DNA of 64,000 bases from Thermocrispum municipale DSM 44069 (GTDB taxonomy: Bacteria > Actinomycetota > Actinomycetes > Mycobacteriales > Pseudonocardiaceae). Each line of letters starts with the position of its first letter. Positions within the stretch are counted from its first letter, which is position 1. The DNA is taken from contig NZ_ATYT01000008.1 of NCBI RefSeq assembly GCF_000427825.1, positions 62,001 through 126,000 of the forward strand, written 5' to 3'. The notes under the pieces were generated by a model. It was not told where the DNA came from. It did no database searches and saw only the letters and a list, made by a program, of their open reading frames with translations. Shown in pieces: positions 58,802 through 64,000 of the stretch. Made by a program: the position numbers and the translations under genes.

Positions 58802-59701
58802 TCACTTGCCTTCGCTGCGCTCCTGCTCCTGCTTGGCGCGTTCTTCCTGCTCCTTCTTCTTGAGCAGTTCCAGCTCGATCTTCTTCTGGGTGATCTCCTG
58901 CTCTCGCTCGAGGGCCTTTTGCCGGTCCTGCTCGAGCTGCTGCTTCTTCTTCAGCTCGGTGAGCTCTCGTTCGAGCTGTTCCTTGCGGACGTCGTCTCTA
59001 GCGGGCTGGTACAGGTCGTCATCGATGATGACCCGCTCGGTCTGGTCGTTGGACATCGGCATGAAGTCGACGTCCTCATCGCACAGCTCGAGCAGGCTCT
59101 GGCATGCGGTCGGGGCCAACGCGCTCAACATGGCGCCGTCCTCGACGATCAACAGCCGGAGCGGGACCGTCAGTGAGCCGCTGTGACGCGAGGCAAAGAA
59201 GGGAAACGCGTCGATCCCGCTGTCCGCGTCGAGCCGCGTGTCGTCGTTGTTCGGGTCCTGCTGGATCCTCTCCGCCTGGCACACGGGTCCCCGAGGGTTG
59301 GTCTTGCACTCGCCCAACTGATAGACCACGACCCCTGGTTTGCCTTCGGCCTGATACGTCACGGCGGCGCCGTTGTCGACCGGCACGACAGCCGTTCGCG
59401 TGGCTCCCGGCAGATAACGGGGGATCAGCTTCGCGATCGACTCACCGACCTTCTCGACCTCCGTCGAGGCGGCCTTCATGGTCGGCAGTTGCGCCGGTGG
59501 CTGCGCGCTCTGGCCGGCAACCGAAACGGCGCCCACGGTGCCGATGGCCACGGCGGCGACGGTGGCCAGTGAGCCGAGCACGGTGCGCCTGCGGCGTGCT
59601 GTGCGCCGTGCCTTGTCGATCAGCTCGTCCGTGCTGAATCCGAGGGGTGGTTCCGCTGTGACCGCTGATCGCAGGCCCTCGCGCAGGTCGTCCTCGATCA
59701 T
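58802..59701 (-). CDS. Single-pass membrane protein, probable anti-sigma-type partner, with C-terminal coiled coil
   Basis: This 299-residue protein has a short cytoplasmic N-terminus (about 1-38) ending in ARRTARRRR and one membrane helix (VLGSLATVAAVAIGTVGAVS, about 40-59). An outer domain with four cysteines (GECKTNPRGPVC; ACQSLLELC) follows. The last 65 residues are a highly charged Glu/Lys/Gln heptad-like coiled coil (LERELTELKKKQQLEQDRQK). ATGA overlap with the sigma gene and topology suggest it regulates that sigma factor. No zinc-binding anti-sigma motif is present, so the mechanism is open. Confidence 0.65.
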   Translation of the reverse strand: MIEDDLREGLRSAVTAEPPLGFSTDELIDKARRTARRRRTVLGSLATVAAVAIGTVGAVSVAGQSAQPPAQLPTMKAASTEVEKVGESIAKLIPRYLPGATRTAVVPVDNGAAVTYQAEGKPGVVVYQLGECKTNPRGPVCQAERIQQDPNNDDTRLDADSGIDAFPFFASRHSGSLTVPLRLLIVEDGAMLSALAPTACQSLLELCDEDVDFMPMSNDQTERVIIDDDLYQPARDDVRKEQLERELTELKKKQQLEQDRQKALEREQEITQKKIELELLKKKEQEERAKQEQERSEGK

Positions 59702-60222
59702 GACGCCCTCCTGGCCAAGGTCGGTGTCGACTCCATCCGGTCGAGCACTTCACGAAGCCGCGCCAGTGCGCGCGACTGCTGACTTTTGACGTTGCCCTCC
59801 GAGCACTGCAGGATCTCGGCGGCCTCGGTGATCGACAAGTCTTCCCAGAACCGCAGCACCAGGACCGCCCGTTGGCGCGGGGCCAGCTCGGTCATGCCGC
59901 GCAGCACGCGCTCGCGGTTGGCCAATCGTTCGCCTGCCAGATCCAGATCCACGTTCGGGTCGGCTCGATCCGGCACCTCGCCGTGGCCCGATTCGCTACG
60001 CCGCCATGGCCTGCGCTTCTCGTCCAGCCAGCAGTTCAGTACGGCTTTACGGGCGTACTTGCTGACGTTGCCGCGACGATGCAGCTTCGGCCAGGTCCGG
60101 TACAGCTTCAGCAGCGTGGTCTGAACCAGGTCCTCGGCGAGGTGCCAGTCCGCGCACAGCAGGTAGGCGAACCGGCGCAGCGCCAGTACCTGTTGCTCGG
60201 CGAAGTGCTGGAACTGCGCCTC
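59698..60222 (-). CDS. ECF sigma factor, SigE-family type, with no canonical start codon
   Basis: The open frame encodes about 174 residues of a complete ECF sigma factor. Region 2 is RRFAYLLCADWHLAEDLVQT with LKLYRTWPKLHRRGNVSKYA, and region 4 is LAPRQRAVLVLRFWEDLSIT with NVKSQQSRALARLRE. However, a TAG at 60223-60225 lies directly before it, and no ATG, GTG or TTG occurs before region 2. An in-frame ATG at about 60259 lies upstream of the TAG. Either a nonsense mutation has broken the gene, translation starts at a rare codon, or a base is wrong. It is coupled to the membrane partner gene. Confidence 0.7.
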   Translation of the reverse strand, partial: EAQFQHFAEQQVLALRRFAYLLCADWHLAEDLVQTTLLKLYRTWPKLHRRGNVSKYARKAVLNCWLDEKRRPWRRSESGHGEVPDRADPNVDLDLAGERLANRERVLRGMTELAPRQRAVLVLRFWEDLSITEAAEILQCSEGNVKSQQSRALARLREVLDRMESTPTLARRAS

Positions 60223-60330
60223 CTAGGTCCGCCTTGATGTGCCCCCTCCTTGGCCCCACATGCCGCTTTCGTGGTCGGTCCTGCCGTGCTCCACCCCTTC
60301 ACACGGAGCGGGACCGCCGTAGGTTGCGTC

Positions 60331-60933
60331 CTACGGGGAAGCGGCCGCGACCAGCATGCGCACGGCGTGGTCGATCATGCGGTCCCGTGGCACGTCGAGG
60401 CTGCCGTCCAGGTAGCTGATGAACAGGTACGTCAGCGCGCCGACCAGCGAGGTCGCGGTCAGTTTGCGGTCGGTTTCGTCGTAGCTGTCCGGCAGTTGGT
60501 CATGGATCATCGCGGTGAACGTGGGCAGCAGTTCCGATCCGCGCTTGTTCAGCGCGGGCTCGGTGATCGGCGCCAGCAGCAGCACCGTCCCCTTGCGCGG
60601 ATCGTCGATGAGCAGCTCGACGAACGCCGTCACGGCCGCTCGCGCGAGCGCCTCGGGCCGTGGCTCGACGTCGACCATCGCGTTGAGGATCGCCTGCCGA
60701 GCCGATTCGGCCACGTGCTCGTAGACCGCGAGCATCAACGCGTCGCGATCGGCGAAGCTCTCGTAGAAGTACCGCTCGGTGAGCTTGGCGGTCCGGCACA
60801 CCGCACGCACCGTGACCGCGGCGGTGTCACCGCCACCGAGCAACTCGATGCCCGCGTCGATGAGTTGCTGACGCCGGATGGCCCGTCGATCGGCGAGCGT
60901 GGTCCCCGCCCAGGTGCGTGTGGCGTTCGTCAT
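60331..60933 (-). CDS. TetR-family transcriptional regulator
   Basis: This 200-residue regulator has its helix-turn-helix at about 36-60 (TVRAVCRTAKLTERYFYESF). ATG at 60933 is used; the longer frame runs antisense through the next gene. It is divergent from the DUF2236 gene, and the perfect palindrome at 60967-60990 between them should be its operator. The effector is unknown. Confidence 0.87.
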   Translation of the reverse strand: MTNATRTWAGTTLADRRAIRRQQLIDAGIELLGGGDTAAVTVRAVCRTAKLTERYFYESFADRDALMLAVYEHVAESARQAILNAMVDVEPRPEALARAAVTAFVELLIDDPRKGTVLLLAPITEPALNKRGSELLPTFTAMIHDQLPDSYDETDRKLTATSLVGALTYLFISYLDGSLDVPRDRMIDHAVRMLVAAASP

Positions 60934-60954
60934 CCCGCCCCAATGGTCGATCAA

Positions 60955-60990
60955 TTGACTCTCGGTGTTGTCACATCGTACGGTGACAAC
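60955..60990 (+). promoter_or_regulatory. Promoter with overlapping TetR operator
   Basis: GTTGTCAC (60967-60974) and GTGACAAC (60983-60990) are perfect inverted arms with an 8-base spacer. A -35-like TTGACT (60955-60960) and a -10-like TACGGT (60979-60984) with 18-base spacing overlap it. TetR bound here would block transcription of the DUF2236/LLM pair and its own gene. Confidence 0.7.
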
Positions 60991-61017
60991 GACCGTTTCC
61001 AGTTGGAAGGATGGGCG

Positions 61018-61995
61018 ATGACCACCGAAGCAGCGGGTGAATCGGCCGCGCTCCGTGATGCGGACTCCCCGGACGAGCAAGAGCCGAAGCCGCTCGGGCC
61101 GGATTCGCTGACGTGGCAGATCTTCGGCGACTGGCGCGGTCTGTTGCAGGGCCTGTGGGCGGGGTCGATGCAGAACATGCACCCGCAGCTCGGGGCGGCG
61201 GTGGCGCAGCACTCGATCTTCTTCCAGGAGCGCATGCAGCGGTTGTTCCGCTCGCTGTACCCGATCGGCGGGGTGGTCTTCGACGGTGACCGAGCCGTCG
61301 AGACCGCGCGGAAGGTGCGCGGCTATCACGAGCAGATCAAAGGCATCGACGACAACGGCCAGCGCTACCACGCACTGTCGCCGGACGTTTTCTACTGGGC
61401 GCACGCCACGTTCTTCATCGGCACGATGCTGACCAAGGAGTACTTCGGCGGCGGCATCACCGAGGCGGAGCGGCGGCAGCTGTTCGACGAGCACGTCCAG
61501 TGGTACCGGCTGTACGGGGTGAGCATGCGGCCGGTTCCGGCGACCTGGGAGGAGTTCTGCGACTACTACGACTACATGTGTCGTGAGGTGCTCGTGCCGC
61601 ACCCGGCGGCGCTCGCCGTGCTCGATCTGTCCACGTTGGACAAACCGCCGCTGACGCCGTGGCTGCCCGATCGAGTGTGGCGATGGTTACGCGGACACAT
61701 CGAGAAGCACTACGTGTGGCTCACCGTGGGCCTCTACCACCCGGCAATCCGGGAGAAGCTCGGCTACCAGTGGACCGAGCGCGACGAGCGGCGGCTGCGC
61801 GCGTTCGGCAGGTGGGTGCACCGGGTGTTTCGCCTGCTCCCGAAGCGGATCAAGCTACATCCGCGGGCGTACGACGGATACCGGCGAGCAGCCGGGAAAC
61901 TGCCGCCCGACGCGCCGCTGCGGGAAACACCGCGGCGGTACCTGCCGCCGGTTTCCGAGCGCGACAAGCCGTGGCACTACAGCCCGGACGTCTGA
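61018..61995 (+). CDS. DUF2236 (MpaB/Lcp-type) oxygenase family protein
   Basis: This 325-residue protein belongs to the family of fungal MpaB and bacterial latex-clearing proteins. The likely heme-ligating histidine is in FYWAHATFFIG near residue 124, and GGVVFDGDRAVETARKVRGYH lies before it. ATG at 61018 follows a GGAAGGA site. Members are heme oxygenases or oxygen-dependent cleavage enzymes with few known substrates. It is followed after 13 bases by an LLM oxidoreductase, so the two are an operon under TetR control. Confidence 0.82.
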   Translation: MTTEAAGESAALRDADSPDEQEPKPLGPDSLTWQIFGDWRGLLQGLWAGSMQNMHPQLGAAVAQHSIFFQERMQRLFRSLYPIGGVVFDGDRAVETARKVRGYHEQIKGIDDNGQRYHALSPDVFYWAHATFFIGTMLTKEYFGGGITEAERRQLFDEHVQWYRLYGVSMRPVPATWEEFCDYYDYMCREVLVPHPAALAVLDLSTLDKPPLTPWLPDRVWRWLRGHIEKHYVWLTVGLYHPAIREKLGYQWTERDERRLRAFGRWVHRVFRLLPKRIKLHPRAYDGYRRAAGKLPPDAPLRETPRRYLPPVSERDKPWHYSPDV

Positions 61996-62008
61996 TTGAC
62001 TGCCCACC

Positions 62009-63037
62009 ATGAAGCTCGGCTACCACTTCGGATACTGGTCCTCCGGTCCGCCCGCGAACGCCGTGGAAACCATTGCGGCGGCCGAACGACTCGGGTTCGA
62101 TTCGTTCTGGACCGCGGAAGCCTACGGTTCCGACGCGCTGACCCCGCTGGCCTGGTTGGGGTCGTCGACCTCGCGGATCAAGCTGGGCACGAACTTGATA
62201 CAGATCTCCGCCCGGACACCGACCGCCACCGCGATGGCCGCGATGACGATGGACCACCTCTCGGGCGGTCGGTTCATCCTCGGCTTGGGCGTGTCCGGAC
62301 CGCAGGTGGTCGAAGGGTGGTACGGGCAGCCGTATCCGAAGCCGCTGGCGCGCACGCGGGAGTACGTCGCGATCCTGCGGCAGGTGTTCGCGCGCAAGGA
62401 GCCGGTGACGTTCGCCGGGGAGCACTATCAGCTGCCGCTGCAGGGCGGTACGGGTCTGGGCAAACCGCTCAAGTCGACGGTGCATCCGCTGCGCGAGGAC
62501 ATCCCGATCTATCTCGGTGCGGAAGGGCCGAAGAACGTGGCGCTGGCCGCCGAGATCGCCGACGGCTGGCTCGCGCTGTTCTTCTCGCCGAAGAGTGACC
62601 AGTTCTACCGGGCGGCGCTGGCGGAGGGATTCGCTCGTGACGGAGCGCGCCGCACCGCGGAGGACTTCGAGGTCGCCGCGTCGGTTCCGGTGATCGTGAG
62701 CGACGACGTGGAGGCGGCGGCCGACATGATCCGGCCGATCCTGGCGCTCTACATCGGTGGCATGGGCGCCAGGCAGGCCAACTTCCACAAAGACGTCTTC
62801 GCCCGCATGGGTTATGAGGCCCTCACCGACCAGGTGCAGCAGCTCTACCTCGCCGGCGACAAGAAGGCCGCCACGGCCGCGATCCCGACCGAGCTGGTGG
62901 AGGACGTCGCGCTGATCGGGCCGCCGGCGAAGATCAAGGACGAACTGGCGCGCTGGGAGGAGACCTGCGTGACCACCTTGCTGGTGCAGGGGCCACCGGA
63001 GACGTTGCCGGCGATAGCCGACGTGGTGCTGGGCTAG
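62009..63037 (+). CDS. LLM-class F420-dependent oxidoreductase
   Basis: This 342-residue TIM-barrel oxidoreductase has the N-terminal YHFGYWSSGPPANAVETIAA, then FDSFWTAEAYGSDALTPLAW and MTMDHLSGGRFILGLGVSGP at about 84-103, typical of the F420-binding branch of the luciferase-like superfamily. The tail IGPPAKIKDELARWEETCVT fits. It is probably co-regulated with the DUF2236 enzyme and may act on its product or on a steroid or lipid substrate. It is a different gene from the one truncated at base 1. Confidence 0.87.
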   Translation: MKLGYHFGYWSSGPPANAVETIAAAERLGFDSFWTAEAYGSDALTPLAWLGSSTSRIKLGTNLIQISARTPTATAMAAMTMDHLSGGRFILGLGVSGPQVVEGWYGQPYPKPLARTREYVAILRQVFARKEPVTFAGEHYQLPLQGGTGLGKPLKSTVHPLREDIPIYLGAEGPKNVALAAEIADGWLALFFSPKSDQFYRAALAEGFARDGARRTAEDFEVAASVPVIVSDDVEAAADMIRPILALYIGGMGARQANFHKDVFARMGYEALTDQVQQLYLAGDKKAATAAIPTELVEDVALIGPPAKIKDELARWEETCVTTLLVQGPPETLPAIADVVLG

Positions 63038-63220
63038 GGGGCCGACCGGGGAGAGGTGGCCCCGCGGTGAGTCCGGGCGTCACAGCCCGGCTCTGCGGCC
63101 ATCGGCTGTGCGACTCGTCCGGACTCTGCGCAGCCGTCGGCCACTACTGGCCTCAGCCGGCTCTGTGCGGCCGTCCACCACCCGAGTCGATCGGACTCCC
63201 TACGGCTGACCGGCTCCCCG

Positions 63221-63745
63221 CTACGTCGGCGCCGGAGCGAGTCCGGCCGGATCCCAGTCCAGCGTCGGCGGCAGCGCCCCCTCCAAGGTCAGCAGCCAGC
63301 GCTTGACCTCCCGGCCCTCGTATCCGTCGCCTCCACCGGAGTAGCCACCCAAGCCGTCGTGAGCGATCACGCGGTGGCACGGCACGACGATCGGCATCGG
63401 GTTCGAGCCCATGATCCCGCCGATGGCCCTTGCCGGCGCCCCGGTGCCGCTGAGCTCGGCCAACTCACCGTAGGTGACCGCGGTGCCGTACGGCACGGTG
63501 TACAGCGCCTGCAGCACGGCCAGCCGCGTCCCGGTCGCGAAACTCCAGTCCAACGGCAGGTCGAACGTCCGCAGTTCGCCGGCGAAGTACGCCTGGAGCT
63601 GCTCCACGGCCGCTCGCGCCACGGCCGAGCCTGCTGTGCCCGAGACCTGGTGCCTCGCCCAGCCGACGCGACACAGACCCCGCTCGGACACCGCCACGCC
63701 GAGCGGGCCGACCGGCGTCATGAGTCCGGCGTGCGCCACTTCCAT
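63221..63745 (-). CDS. ogt: Methylated-DNA-protein-cysteine methyltransferase
   Basis: This 174-residue O6-alkylguanine suicide repair protein has the acceptor cysteine C123 in VPCHRVIAHDG and the helix-turn-helix region VPYGTAVTYGELAELSG with the arginine finger in APARAIGGIMGSNP. No Ada-type N-terminal domain is present, so it is the constitutive Ogt form. A gap of about 180 bases to the LLM gene shows no gene. Confidence 0.93.
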   Translation of the reverse strand: MEVAHAGLMTPVGPLGVAVSERGLCRVGWARHQVSGTAGSAVARAAVEQLQAYFAGELRTFDLPLDWSFATGTRLAVLQALYTVPYGTAVTYGELAELSGTGAPARAIGGIMGSNPMPIVVPCHRVIAHDGLGGYSGGGDGYEGREVKRWLLTLEGALPPTLDWDPAGLAPAPT

Positions 63746-63861
63746 ACCGCGATTGTGCCCGGTGGTACTGACAATTCCGCGCGGTGCAGGTCCTGTGATT
63801 TTGACTCCGATCGTGCGGTTCGCTCGGCCCGGCGCGGCCCGGGCACGGCATGCTTACCGGC

Positions 63862-64000
63862 ATGTCTGACGCCCACTACCTCGTCGGTCTCGAACTGCGT
63901 GGACGCCGGGTGGTCGTGGTCGGCGCGGGAAGTGTGGCGCAGCGCCGGTTGCCGCGGTTGATCCGCACCGGAGCCCGCATCGACGTCATCGCCCCGGAAG
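63862..64000 (+). CDS. Siroheme synthase / precorrin-2 dehydrogenase, N-terminal part (partial)
   Basis: Forty-six residues are visible before the window ends: YLVGLELRGRRVVVVGAGSV, then AQRRLPRLIRTGARIDVIAP. This is the NAD-binding start of CysG-N/Met8-type proteins, which oxidise precorrin-2 to sirohydrochlorin. Actinobacterial copies are often fused to the uroporphyrinogen methyltransferase; the fusion cannot be seen here. ATG at 63850 is an alternative start. Confidence 0.8.
   Translation, partial: MSDAHYLVGLELRGRRVVVVGAGSVAQRRLPRLIRTGARIDVIAPE

Overview
The window is high-GC DNA with short intergenic gaps, frequent GTG starts and many ATGA/GTGA stop-start overlaps. It carries an IdeR/DmdR-type iron box, a TCGAAC-N4-GTTC LexA box, F420-type oxidoreductases, a LigC plus Prim-Pol pair and a DUF5302 protein. 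This points to a free-living actinomycete, most likely of the Pseudonocardiales (Amycolatopsis/Saccharopolyspora-like). The taxon is inferred from gene content only. I see no tRNA, rRNA, CRISPR array, insertion sequence or phage module.

Layout. 0-4.2 kb: the tail of a luciferase-like oxidoreductase, then an IdeR-boxed siderophore ABC importer (ATPase, lipoprotein, fused double permease). 4.2-10.9 kb: a PPOX protein, TetR plus AidB-like dehydrogenase, MFS plus GH1 beta-glucosidase, YbaK, and a secreted lamin-tail protein. 10.9-18.8 kb: a compact specialised locus with a CDP-alcohol phosphotransferase, an MDR dehydrogenase, a membrane protein, a pterin-synthase homologue with an altered active site, a GT4 glycosyltransferase, a methyltransferase and a flippase-like membrane protein. 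Facing these are a RibD-type deaminase, a RibD-type reductase and a DoxX protein. 18.9-28.2 kb: a PLP decarboxylase, a secreted M15-like protein, a sirtuin and a repair-rich stretch (Prim-Pol, LigC, and an AlkB-like dioxygenase behind a LexA box, with a pseudouridine synthase), then an XRE regulator with an unrecognised C-terminal domain.

28.4-40.8 kb: a 981-residue hydrolase/AMP-ligase fusion, then a tightly coupled seven-gene operon. It holds a DmdA/GcvT-like methyltransferase, MetF-like, Fhs, a dimethylglycine-dehydrogenase-like flavoprotein, EtfB, EtfA and IclR, and looks like tetrahydrofolate-linked catabolism of a methylated compound. 40.8-47.7 kb: a divergent locus around a Fur/Zur-like box. 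On one side are a second FecBCD importer, a DUF364-like Rossmann protein, a GHMP kinase and an SbnA-like PLP enzyme; on the other is an MFS exporter. It reads as a small metallophore (possibly zincophore) make-export-import cassette and is my main candidate for an undescribed system.

47.8-64 kb: universal stress protein, alpha/beta hydrolase, a frameshifted TPR gene, gltBD, a FadD15-like acyl-CoA synthetase, an ECF sigma factor with no canonical start plus its membrane partner, TetR divergent from a DUF2236/LLM pair across a clear operator, Ogt, and the start of a siroheme synthase. Strong hairpin terminators sit after gltD, fadD and the sigma-partner gene.

The two metal importers appear to answer to different metals: an IdeR-like box for the first and a Fur-family box for the second. 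Domain calls rest on motifs read by eye; no database search was run.
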